Under the pieces are notes generated by a model. It was not told the origin of the DNA. It did not search any database and saw nothing but the letters and a program-made list of their open reading frames with translations. A stretch of 64,000 bases of DNA from Catenulispora acidiphila DSM 44928 (lineage in GTDB: Bacteria > Actinomycetota > Actinomycetes > Streptomycetales > Catenulisporaceae): the NCBI RefSeq assembly GCF_000024025.1, contig NC_013131.1:2418001-2482000 (forward strand), in the 5' to 3' direction. Of this stretch, positions 56,769-64,000 are shown one piece after another; position 1 is the stretch's first letter; every line of letters begins with the position of its first letter. A program made the translations under genes and the position numbers.

Positions 56769-56851
56769 CACCTGTCCTGACACCGGAGAACGCGGAAACT
56801 GGGCGGTCCGCGAGCACCCAGTTTCCGGCGAAGCTCTTGTCAGTGCAGGTG
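56769..56851. promoter_or_regulatory. Mirror-symmetric divergent promoter region
   Basis: Two nested inverted repeats share one centre (56810). Inner: GGAAACTGGG at 56794-56803 and its exact complement at 56817-56826. Outer: TGTCAGTGCAGGTG at 56838-56851 (plus) and TGTCAGGACAGGTG on the minus strand at 56769-56782, 12 of 14 alike. The 11-bp spacers between inner and outer elements differ in sequence but not length. TGTCA recalls the -35 element of SnoaL-type ECF factors. Confidence 0.7.
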
Positions 56852-56888
56852 TCAACGAAAAAACCGCCTCCGATCGGAGTGAGACACC

Positions 56889-57608
56889 ATGTCGAACGAC
56901 TTCCTCACCGGCAAGACCGTGCTGATCACCGGGTCCAGCCGAGGGTTGGGCCGGGCGCTGGTCGACGCCGCCCTGGACCTCGGCGCCGGCCGGGTCTACG
57001 CCGGAGCCCGCAAGCCCGCGGCGCACGCGGACGCCCGCGTCGTCCCGCTGGCTCTCGACATCACCGACGCCGCGCAGATCGAGGCCGCGGCCAAGACCGT
57101 CGAGGAGCTGGACATCCTGGTCAACAACGCCGGCGCGGCCTCCTACGCCGAGATCGACGACCGCGCGGAGCTGGAGCGCATGCTCGCGGTCAACCTCTAC
57201 GGTCCCTACGACGTCTCGCACGCCTTCCGCCACCACCTCACCGCCTCGCACGGCACGCTGGTGAACGTCCTGTCCACGACCTCGGTGGCGGCCGTGCCGA
57301 TGCTGCCCGCCTACTCGATCTCCAAGGCGGCGGCGTACTCCTTCACCCAGGTGCTGCGGGCGCTGCTGGCGCCCAAGGGGGTGTCGGTGCACGCGATCCT
57401 CGCCGGGCCGCTGGACACCGATATGTCGCAGGACCTGGAGGTGCCCAAGACCGCGCCGGAGGCGGTGGCGGCGGAGATCTTCGCCGCGCTGGCCGACGGC
57501 ACCGAGGACGTCTTCCCGGACCCGTTCGCCGCGATGCTGGCGACGGGGTGGGCGGAGGCTCCGGTCACGCTCATGCAGCGGGCGGCGGCCGAGATGATCC
57601 CGGCGTGA
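56889..57608 (+). CDS. Short-chain dehydrogenase/reductase
   Basis: Protein of 239 residues. The TGSSRGLG nucleotide-binding loop, LVNNAGA, catalytic Ser in LSTTSV and the YSISK active-site Tyr/Lys are all present. Classical SDR; the basic residue after the glycine motif suggests NADP. Substrate unknown. It is the probable target of the divergent ECF sigma factor. Confidence 0.92.
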   Translation: MSNDFLTGKTVLITGSSRGLGRALVDAALDLGAGRVYAGARKPAAHADARVVPLALDITDAAQIEAAAKTVEELDILVNNAGAASYAEIDDRAELERMLAVNLYGPYDVSHAFRHHLTASHGTLVNVLSTTSVAAVPMLPAYSISKAAAYSFTQVLRALLAPKGVSVHAILAGPLDTDMSQDLEVPKTAPEAVAAEIFAALADGTEDVFPDPFAAMLATGWAEAPVTLMQRAAAEMIPA

Positions 57609-57681
57609 GTCACGGCGCTCTGAGCTATGGCGCCCTGAGCTACAGCGCTAGGAGCCACGGCGCCCTGTGAACGACCGCGCT

Positions 57682-57712
57682 GCCGCCTTCAGCCCGTCAA
57701 GCTGAGGGCGGC
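57682..57712. terminator. Stem-loop between convergent genes
   Basis: GCCGCCTTCAGC at 57682-57693 pairs with GCTGAGGGCGGC at 57701-57712 (one G-T pair, 7-nt loop). It sits between the SDR and LLM oxidoreductase gene ends. Confidence 0.7.
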
Positions 57713-57722
57713 GGCGCCACCA

Positions 57723-58592
57723 TCAAGCCTTCGACTCCCAGGCGGCAGCCACGACGGCCAGCGTCCGCCACGCCTCCTCCGGCTGCTCCAGCTCCGCCGG
57801 ATCGCCGTGGTACGGATCCAGCACCACGATCTCCGATCCCAGCGCGCGCAGCCGGTCCAGGTCGTCGAGCACCTGCTCCAGGGTCCCGATCCCGGCCTGC
57901 CGGTCCGCGTCGGTGACCGGCTCGGCGGTCAGCCGCAGCTTGATCCGCGGCGCCAGCGTCGGGACCGCGCGCCCGGCCTCGTCGGCGAACGCCTTCAGCC
58001 GGCCGACCGCGTCCTCGATCCAGTCCATCGTGAAGCCCAGCGGATGCCAGCCGTTGCCGGACACCACCGCGCGCCGGATGCCCGCGTCGCTGTTGCCGCC
58101 GATCCACACCGGCGGTCCGGGCAGCTCCTCGGGAGCCAGCGCGGGCGCCACGCCCTCGACGCCGCCGCCCCAGATCTGGTGCATCTCGTCCAGGTGCTCA
58201 TCCGTCAGGGCGCCGCGCTTGGTGAAGGGGACTCCGAGAGCCTCGAACTCCTTACGCGCCCAGCCGACCCCGACGCCGAGCACGAAGCGTCCGCGCGAGA
58301 GCCGGTGCAGGCTCGCCGCCATCTGCGCGGTGAGCGCCGGCTGGCGGTAGGGCATGATCAGCACGGTCGTGCCCAGCCGGATGCGCGAGGTGCGCCCGGC
58401 GAGCCAGGCCAGCGTCGTGAACGGGTCGTGGAACGGACCGGGGTAGCCGCGCGCCACATCCTCGGTGACCAGCACGTGGTCCGACATCATCAGCATGTCG
58501 AAGCCGAGTCCCTCGGCGACGTGCGCCCAGCGCTCCAGCACCTCCACCGATGTGGCGGGACCGAAATTCGGGACGTTGACCCCCAGCCGCAC
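57723..58592 (-). CDS. LLM-class oxidoreductase, probably F420-dependent
   Basis: Luciferase-like TIM-barrel protein of 289 residues: RLGVNVPNFGPATS at the start, LMMSDHVLVTED, RLGTTVLIMPYRQP, GRFVLGVGVGWARKEFEALGVPF and PPVWIGGNSDAGIRRA are standard for TIGR03619-type F420-dependent enzymes. The GTG at 58592 has GGAAGGAAAG before it; the longer frame is rejected. Substrate unknown. Confidence 0.92.
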   Translation of the reverse strand: MRLGVNVPNFGPATSVEVLERWAHVAEGLGFDMLMMSDHVLVTEDVARGYPGPFHDPFTTLAWLAGRTSRIRLGTTVLIMPYRQPALTAQMAASLHRLSRGRFVLGVGVGWARKEFEALGVPFTKRGALTDEHLDEMHQIWGGGVEGVAPALAPEELPGPPVWIGGNSDAGIRRAVVSGNGWHPLGFTMDWIEDAVGRLKAFADEAGRAVPTLAPRIKLRLTAEPVTDADRQAGIGTLEQVLDDLDRLRALGSEIVVLDPYHGDPAELEQPEEAWRTLAVVAAAWESKA

Positions 58593-58700
58593 GGGCTTTC
58601 CTTCCGCTCGCCTAGGTCCGCAACTGGACCAGTCATGCAAACTACCGCGCCGGGAGCAACTGTTCCCGGCGCGATGTCTCAGTTTCGCAAACCAGCCGTC

Positions 58701-60350
58701 TCAGTTGCCCGCGACGACTGCCGGCGCCTCCGCCGGAATCTGTGTCGAACCTGAAATCTCCGGCAGCTCGCCGTCCTCGGCGGTCAGCGGACGCGCCACC
58801 AACTTGCGGTCGTCGCTGGTCAGGCAGCGGCCGGAGGCCAGGTCGAACTGCCAGCCGTGCATCGAGCAGGTCAGCACGCCGTCGGCGACCGTGCCGAAGC
58901 GCGTCAGGTCGGCCTTCAGGTGCGGGCAGTGCCGCTGCACCGCGTAGCCCTCGGCCTTCGCCAGGTCCGTGACGTCGCTGGACTCGGCGTAGTACCCCTC
59001 GACATACGTCATGTGTTCTTCGGACAGCGACTTGAAGAACGTGTAGATGTACTCGTTGTAAGGGCCCTTGCGCGATGCCTGGAACCGGCAGGACAGGAAG
59101 AGCTCGTTCACCCAGTCCGGCGTCCGGGTCCGCACCAGGTGCTCGATCAGCGGCCGGTCCGTGCGGAACTTGTAGCGGCACTCCGCCTCGCCGTCCCAGG
59201 TCCCGATCGTGCGGGTGAGGAAGTCGAAGACGATCTGGTCGTCCACCTCGCCGGTCGCGGGGTCGGCGGTCTCCAGCAGGATGCGGCCGTTCAGCCCGGC
59301 GCAGGTGTGGTCGGCCCACGCCAGCAGCGGCTCGATCCACTCCTTGAGCTGGCCGACCAGGTCGGACTTGTCCTGCGGCAGCCCGGCGTGCATCGCGTCG
59401 ATCTGCGGCTGCGCGCGCTTCTGGTAGTTCGTCAGGTAAGTGCGGCGGTCGCCGTAGATCTCGTCGATCTGCGCCTGCGGGACCTGCTCCATCTCGCACT
59501 TGCCGTCGGCGCCGAGGACGACTGTCGTGCCCGGGACGAACAGGTGGCCGTTGTCGTGGCCCTGCTCGCGCATGAACTCCAGGAACGCCAGCTGGCTGGG
59601 GAAGACGTTCGCGGGGTCGTCGTCGAAGTCGTTGATGGCGAACAGGTTGTCGCGCTCGTCGAGGAAGCAGGGCGGGCCGGCGAAGGGGAACACCTGCTTG
59701 GCGCCGTACTGCTCGACGTAGCGCAGCGCGCGCGCCATGCCGTTCTCGCGCTTGCGGCGGCCGACGGTGGCCTTCATGCGCTCCGGGAAGTCGTAGACCA
59801 TCGGGTACCAGATGGCGCCGGAGTACTGCAGGAAGTGCGCGTCGTAGGGACCGAACGCGGCGACCGGGCCGTCCTCGACCGGCCGGGCGTCGTTCTGGTT
59901 GAAGATCCGCACCTCGCCGTCGTCGATGGCGATGCCGCTGTCGCCGAGCGGGCCGTCGGTCGGGGTGATCAGCGCGTCGATGAGGATCCGCAGACCGCCG
60001 GGGAGTTCGGTGACCTCCCGGTTGCGGGTCTGCATGAAGTTCCGGAAGCCGAGCTTCTCCAGTTCGTCACGCAGGTCCGGGACCTGGTAGTCCGGCAGCA
60101 GGACCGTGGTGTCCTTCGACATGTTGGCCGACAGCCAATGCGGGTCGAAGTGGTCGTGGTGCAGGTGGGAGACGAAGAGGTATTCGGCCGTCCGGATCCC
60201 GGCGGGGTCGGCGGCCGAGCCGAAGGCCGAGTTGTCCGGGAAGGGGAACCAGGACGCGAAGTACGCCGGGGTGAACCACGGGTCGCAGACGATCCGGCCG
60301 GCGGCGGTCTCCACCAGCATGCCGGCGTGACCGATCGACGTGATGCGCAT
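58701..60350 (-). CDS. Metallo-beta-lactamase fold protein fused to Rieske [2Fe-2S] domain
   Basis: Protein of 549 residues. The N-terminal hydrolase fold (about 1-260) carries HLHHDHFD, the HxHxDH metal motif. A helical middle part (about 270-430) follows. The C-terminal Rieske domain (about 440-535) has CPHLKAD and CSMHGW, the CxH and CxxH cluster ligands. CMP-sialic acid hydroxylases join the same two folds in the opposite order, so an iron-dependent oxygenase is possible. Mycobacterial Rv3818 appears similar in design. Frame is open 20 codons further, but ATG 60350 starts the domain. Confidence 0.85.
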   Translation of the reverse strand: MRITSIGHAGMLVETAAGRIVCDPWFTPAYFASWFPFPDNSAFGSAADPAGIRTAEYLFVSHLHHDHFDPHWLSANMSKDTTVLLPDYQVPDLRDELEKLGFRNFMQTRNREVTELPGGLRILIDALITPTDGPLGDSGIAIDDGEVRIFNQNDARPVEDGPVAAFGPYDAHFLQYSGAIWYPMVYDFPERMKATVGRRKRENGMARALRYVEQYGAKQVFPFAGPPCFLDERDNLFAINDFDDDPANVFPSQLAFLEFMREQGHDNGHLFVPGTTVVLGADGKCEMEQVPQAQIDEIYGDRRTYLTNYQKRAQPQIDAMHAGLPQDKSDLVGQLKEWIEPLLAWADHTCAGLNGRILLETADPATGEVDDQIVFDFLTRTIGTWDGEAECRYKFRTDRPLIEHLVRTRTPDWVNELFLSCRFQASRKGPYNEYIYTFFKSLSEEHMTYVEGYYAESSDVTDLAKAEGYAVQRHCPHLKADLTRFGTVADGVLTCSMHGWQFDLASGRCLTSDDRKLVARPLTAEDGELPEISGSTQIPAEAPAVVAGN

Positions 60351-60442
60351 CGATCCAACGTATCGCACCGCGAGACCCCCGAACGGTACTCTGCCACCGG
60401 GGCGGATCACACCTGGTCTCCCTGAGGGCGGGACAGGGGGCA

Positions 60443-61516
60443 GTGAGTCAAGTGATCGTGGACGGGGTTCTTCTCGGCAACCGGACGGACAGCGACCCGG
60501 CGCTGACCGTCCGGCTGGCCTGCCTCGCCGACGAGCTCGGCTACCAGGAGATCTGGCTGGGGGAGTCGACCGGGCACGACGCCTTCGCGCTGGCCGTGGC
60601 GGTCGCCGCCGCGGCCGGGGAGCTGCCCTCGGCCGGTCCCGGCCCTGACGGCAAGGCTCGGCCGCCCGGCGCGAATCCGGCCACCGCCGGGGAGTTCCGG
60701 CGCACGAACCCGACGCGGCCGCTCGCCGCGCTCACCCTCGGCCCGCTCCCGGCCGCCGTCCGCGATCCGGTCACCGCGGCCCGAGGCGCCGCCAGCGTCG
60801 CGGCGCTCACCGGCCGGGACATCGGCTTGGCGCTGACCGCCTCCACCGGTCTGGTCGTCGTCGACTGGCACGGCCGCCCGCGCACCGACCCGGCGACGGC
60901 CTTGGCGGAGAGCCTGTCTGTGCTGGCTCCGCTGACCCGTGGCGAGCCGGTCAGCTTCCAGGGCGTCTCTGTACGCTCCCGCGGCTTCCGCTCGCGTCTG
61001 GAGCCCTCCCACGCCTCCCTGACGGTCCTCGCCTTCGGGTTGGAGGCCTGCGAGGTCGCCGTGGGACGCGCGGACCGCGTCGCCGTGCCGCTGGCGACCG
61101 TCGAGCACGCCGCGCGCATCAAGGCCCGGCTGGCGCTGACCTCCGACCGGATGAACCGCGCCGTACCCCGCTTAGCCGTCTTCCTGCCGACGGTCGTCGA
61201 CCCCGACGCCGAGTCCTTGGACTGGATCCGGCGCTCTTTGCTGCCCTATCTCGACGCCGACGGCTTCGGCCGGATGTTCGCCGAGGCCGGGCACGGCGAG
61301 CTGATCGACCTGGCGCGCGGCGGAGCCCACGAGCGCTCGCTGCTGGCGGCGATGCCCGAAGAGGTGCTGCGCTCGATCGCCGCGGTGGGCGACCTGAACC
61401 AGGTGTGCACGGCGTTCGAGGACTACCGGCAGGCCGGCGTCGACGAGATCGTGATGCTGCCGGAGTCCTACGACGCAGGTGTGATTGAGCACACGATCCG
61501 GGCACTAGCGAAGTAG
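60443..61516 (+). CDS. LLM-class flavin/F420-dependent oxidoreductase
   Basis: Protein of 357 residues with a divergent luciferase-like fold: LADELGYQEIWLGEST near the N-terminus, an Ala/Gly-rich insertion (about 55-95), and the C-terminal AVGDLNQVCTAFEDYRQAGVDEIVMLPES. GTG start, 92 bp from the divergent Rieske fusion gene. The weaker conservation makes cofactor choice uncertain. Confidence 0.87.
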   Translation: MSQVIVDGVLLGNRTDSDPALTVRLACLADELGYQEIWLGESTGHDAFALAVAVAAAAGELPSAGPGPDGKARPPGANPATAGEFRRTNPTRPLAALTLGPLPAAVRDPVTAARGAASVAALTGRDIGLALTASTGLVVVDWHGRPRTDPATALAESLSVLAPLTRGEPVSFQGVSVRSRGFRSRLEPSHASLTVLAFGLEACEVAVGRADRVAVPLATVEHAARIKARLALTSDRMNRAVPRLAVFLPTVVDPDAESLDWIRRSLLPYLDADGFGRMFAEAGHGELIDLARGGAHERSLLAAMPEEVLRSIAAVGDLNQVCTAFEDYRQAGVDEIVMLPESYDAGVIEHTIRALAK

Positions 61517-61593
61517 GGGTTCGCTGGCAGACTCTTTGGTGCGAGCGTGTCCTTGCGCACACGTTAATAGTTGCAACAAAGGAGTTGCCCCAT

Positions 61594-63165
61594 ATGACGG
61601 AATCAGGCGTGCCACCGCACACCCTTCCGCACCATGACCTGCCCGAGCTGACCGCGGAGATCCTGCGCGGCGGGGCGGAGAAGTACCACGCGGCCAATGA
61701 GAAGAAGGGCAAGCTGTTCGCCCGCGAGCGGGTCGAGCTGCTGGTCGACGCGGAGTCGTTCGTCGAGGACGGCCGGTTCGCCAACGCCATGGCCGGCGAC
61801 CTGCCCGCCGACGGCGTGGTCACCGGGACCGCGCGCATCGCCGGCCGCCCGGTGTGCCTGATGGCCAACGACTCGACCGTGAAGGCCGGGTCCTGGGGCG
61901 CGCGCACCGTCGAGAAGATCATCCGGATCATCGAGACCGCGTACCGCACCGGCGTCCCGATGGTCTATCTGGTGGACTCCGCCGGCGCCCGCATCACCGA
62001 CCAGGTGGACCTGTTCCCGGGCCGGCGCGGCGCGGGCAAGATCTTCCACACCCAGGTCCGGGCCTCCGGCTCGATCCCGCAGGTCTGCGCGCTGTTCGGG
62101 CCCTCGGCGGCCGGCGGCGCCTACATCCCGGCGTTCTGCGACGTCGTGGTGATGGTCGAGGGGAACGCCTCGATGTACCTGGGCAGCGACCGGATGGTCG
62201 AGATGGTTACCGGGGAGAAGACCACGCTGGAGGAGATGGGCGGCGCGCGCGTGCACTGCGCCGAGTCCGGCGTCGGGCACTTCCTGGTTAAGACCGAGCA
62301 GGACGCGCTGGAGACCGTCAAGCGCTACCTGTCCTACCTGCCGTCGAACTGGCAGCAGGACGCTCCCTCGGCTGAAGCCGCGGACTCCCCGGCGAACATC
62401 GACCTCGCCGCCCTGGTCCCGGCCAGCGAGCGCCAGGCGTTCGACATGCGCCGGTTCATCAAGGGTCTGGTGGACGCCGACTCCTTCTTCGAGTCGTCGT
62501 TTTTTGAAATTCACGCACTGTGGGCCCGGGAGCTGACCGTCGGCTTCGCGCGGCTGGACGGCAAGCCGGTCGGGATCATCGCGAACAACCCGATGTTCAA
62601 GGGCGGCGTGCTCTTCGTCGACTCCGCCGACAAGGCCACGCGGTTCATCCAGCTCTGCGACGCGTTCAACGTGCCGCTGCTGTTCCTGTCCGACGTGCCC
62701 GGCTTCATGGTCGGCACGGCCGTGGAGAAACAGGGCATCATCCGGCACGGCGCCAAGATGATCACCGCGGTCTCCGAGGCCACGGTCCCGAAGATCTGCG
62801 TGGTGGTCCGCAAGGCCTACGGCGCCGGCCTGTACGCCATGGCCGGTCCCGGCTTTGAGCCGGAAGCCACCATCGCGCTGCCCACCGCCAAGATCGCGGT
62901 GATGGGCGCCGAGGCGGCGGTGAACGCCGTCTACGCGAACAAGATCGCCGCGCTCGACGATCCGGTCGCCGCCGCGGCCTACGTCGCGGACAAGCGCGCC
63001 GAGTACGAGACCGACATCGACTTCGTGCGCCTGGCCAGCGAGCTCGTCATCGACGACATCGTCGAACCGTCCGACCTGCGGTCCGCCCTGATCGCCCGCT
63101 ACCGCGCGGCTGAGGGCAAGGACCGCTTCTTCTCCCGCCGCCGTCACGGCGTCACCCCCGTCTGA
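61594..63165 (+). CDS. Acyl-CoA carboxylase beta (carboxyltransferase) subunit, AccD1-like
   Basis: Protein of 523 residues with both carboxyltransferase halves: RERVELLVDAESFVEDG, DSAGARITDQ, FGPSAAGGAYIPAFCD and, in the C-terminal half, GIIANNPMFKGGVLFVDSADKA, SDVPGFMVG and AYGAGLYAM. It transfers carboxyl from biotin to an acyl-CoA. The acyl-CoA dehydrogenase 14 bp downstream resembles the AccD1-FadE19 pairing of mycobacteria, which suggests methylcrotonyl-CoA and leucine breakdown. AAAGGAG lies 9 bp before ATG 61594; the upstream TTG is rejected. Confidence 0.9.
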   Translation: MTESGVPPHTLPHHDLPELTAEILRGGAEKYHAANEKKGKLFARERVELLVDAESFVEDGRFANAMAGDLPADGVVTGTARIAGRPVCLMANDSTVKAGSWGARTVEKIIRIIETAYRTGVPMVYLVDSAGARITDQVDLFPGRRGAGKIFHTQVRASGSIPQVCALFGPSAAGGAYIPAFCDVVVMVEGNASMYLGSDRMVEMVTGEKTTLEEMGGARVHCAESGVGHFLVKTEQDALETVKRYLSYLPSNWQQDAPSAEAADSPANIDLAALVPASERQAFDMRRFIKGLVDADSFFESSFFEIHALWARELTVGFARLDGKPVGIIANNPMFKGGVLFVDSADKATRFIQLCDAFNVPLLFLSDVPGFMVGTAVEKQGIIRHGAKMITAVSEATVPKICVVVRKAYGAGLYAMAGPGFEPEATIALPTAKIAVMGAEAAVNAVYANKIAALDDPVAAAAYVADKRAEYETDIDFVRLASELVIDDIVEPSDLRSALIARYRAAEGKDRFFSRRRHGVTPV

Positions 63166-63179
63166 GCGGAGGAACTTCC

Positions 63180-64000
63180 ATGGATCACCGTCTGAGTGAA
63201 GAGTACGAAGCCCTGCGCGCCACCGTGGAGGAGTTCGCCCACGACGTCGTAGCCCCCAAGATCGGGGCGTTCTACGAGCGCGAGGAGTTTCCCTACGAGA
63301 TCGTGGCCCAGATGGGCCGCATGGGCCTGTTCGGCCTGCCGTTCCCGGAGGAGTACGGCGGCATGGGCGGCGACTACTTCGCCCTGTGCCTGGCGCTGGA
63401 GGAGCTGGCGCGCGTCGACTCCTCGGTGGCCATCACGCTGGAAGCCGGCGTCAGCCTCGGCGCCATGCCCGTCTACCGCTTCGGCACCGAGGAGCAGAAG
63501 CAGCAGTGGCTGCCCAAGCTCTGCTCCGGCGAGATGCTCGGCGCCTTCGGCCTGACCGAACCCGGCGGCGGCTCGGACGCCGGAGGCACCCGCACCACCG
63601 CGGTCCTGGAGAACGGCGAGTGGGTGATCAACGGCACGAAGTGCTTCATCACCAACTCCGGCACGGACATCACAGGCCTGATCACCGTCACCGCCGTCAC
63701 AGGAACGAAGCCCGACGGCCGCAAGGAAATCAGCAGCATCATCGTCCCCTCCGGCACCCCTGGCCTGACCGTCGCCCCGAAGTACAGCAAGGTCGGCTGG
63801 AACGCCTCGGACACCCGCGAGTTGTCCTTCACCGACGTCCGCGTCCCCGAAGCGAACCTTCTGGGCGACCTCGGCCGCGGCTACGCCAACTTCCTCCGCA
63901 CCCTGGACGAAGGCCGCATCGCCATCGCCGCCCTGTCCACCGGCCTGTCCCAAGGCTGCGTCGACGAATCAGTGAAGTACGCCCGTGACCGCGAAGCCTT
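63180..64000 (+). CDS. Acyl-CoA dehydrogenase (3' end outside window)
   Basis: Begins at ATG 63180 with GGAGGAA 6 bp upstream, 14 bp after the carboxylase stop, and stays open to the window edge (about 273 residues seen of some 385). MGLFGLPFPEEYGGMGGDYF, FGLTEPGGGSDAGGT, VINGTKCFITNSGTD and DEGRIAIAALSTG are typical of short/branched-chain enzymes such as isovaleryl-CoA or FadE19-type dehydrogenases. With the carboxylase it likely serves branched-chain amino acid breakdown. The C-terminal part is outside the window. Confidence 0.92.
   Translation, partial: MDHRLSEEYEALRATVEEFAHDVVAPKIGAFYEREEFPYEIVAQMGRMGLFGLPFPEEYGGMGGDYFALCLALEELARVDSSVAITLEAGVSLGAMPVYRFGTEEQKQQWLPKLCSGEMLGAFGLTEPGGGSDAGGTRTTAVLENGEWVINGTKCFITNSGTDITGLITVTAVTGTKPDGRKEISSIIVPSGTPGLTVAPKYSKVGWNASDTRELSFTDVRVPEANLLGDLGRGYANFLRTLDEGRIAIAALSTGLSQGCVDESVKYARDREA

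Overview
The window is GC-rich, densely coding DNA from an actinobacterium. The gene families point that way: a PknG-type kinase, KstR-like and ROK regulators, F420-type LLM oxidoreductases, GTG starts, sugar importers fed by lipoproteins, and ECF sigma factors with C-terminal extensions. A filamentous actinomycete (Streptomyces or Catenulispora relatives) fits best, but the genus cannot be fixed from sequence alone. I saw no rRNA, tRNA, CRISPR array, transposase or prophage gene.

Layout. 1-4.4 kb: truncated aldehyde dehydrogenase with a [3Fe-4S]-type ferredoxin, a MarR-GNAT fusion behind a 27-bp perfect palindrome, an Rsm22-like methyltransferase and a KstR-like TetR regulator. 4.6-7.8 kb: translationally coupled glycosyltransferase, methyltransferase and alpha/alpha-toroid protein. 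7.8-14.4 kb: 103-bp tandem repeats, a membrane Ser/Thr kinase, cupin, DUF899, DUF1349, a YCII protein paired with an ECF42-like sigma factor, and a methyltransferase. 14.4-17.9 kb: fused acyl-CoA dehydrogenase (FadE34-like) and Ltp1-like thiolase. 17.9-24.2 kb: ROK regulator and a sugar ABC importer with two oddities, a permease carrying a large extracytoplasmic insertion and an ATPase whose signature, D-loop and H-loop are degenerate. 24.7-29 kb: HAD hydrolase, GH15 enzyme, L,D-transpeptidase. 29.1-39.0 kb: a seven-gene signalling cluster: GlnX-like membrane protein, GlnH-like lipoprotein, coiled-coil protein, PknG-like kinase, PP2C phosphatase, vWA protein and zinc-ribbon FHA protein. 39.1-43.5 kb: small lipoprotein, 31-residue membrane peptide, phosphodiester glycosidase, GlxA-type regulator and cysteine hydrolase. 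43.8-47.0 kb: a second sugar importer behind two DasR-like boxes, followed by about 1 kb of repeat-rich noncoding DNA. 48-53.1 kb: acyl-ACP desaturase and a FadE26-FadE27-FadD17/19-like operon. 53.3-61.5 kb: DUF5336-like membrane protein, PPOX protein divergent from an MpaB-type oxygenase, ECF sigma factor divergent from an SDR across a symmetric promoter region, two LLM oxidoreductases and a beta-lactamase-fold/Rieske fusion. 61.6-64 kb: acyl-CoA carboxylase beta subunit and a truncated acyl-CoA dehydrogenase.

Two systems stand out. First, the 29.1-39.0 kb cluster joins the mycobacterial-type GlnX-GlnH-PknG sensing line to a vWA/PP2C/FHA module, and its kinase, phosphatase and FHA protein all carry related zinc ribbons. 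Second, a dispersed KstR-like regulon is visible: boxes fitting TnnAACnnGTTnnA lie before the fused dehydrogenase and the FadE26-like operon (both exact), and, with one mismatch each, in the PPOX/MpaB intergenic region and upstream of the kstR-like gene. This predicts breakdown of a steroid-like or other bulky acyl-CoA side chain.
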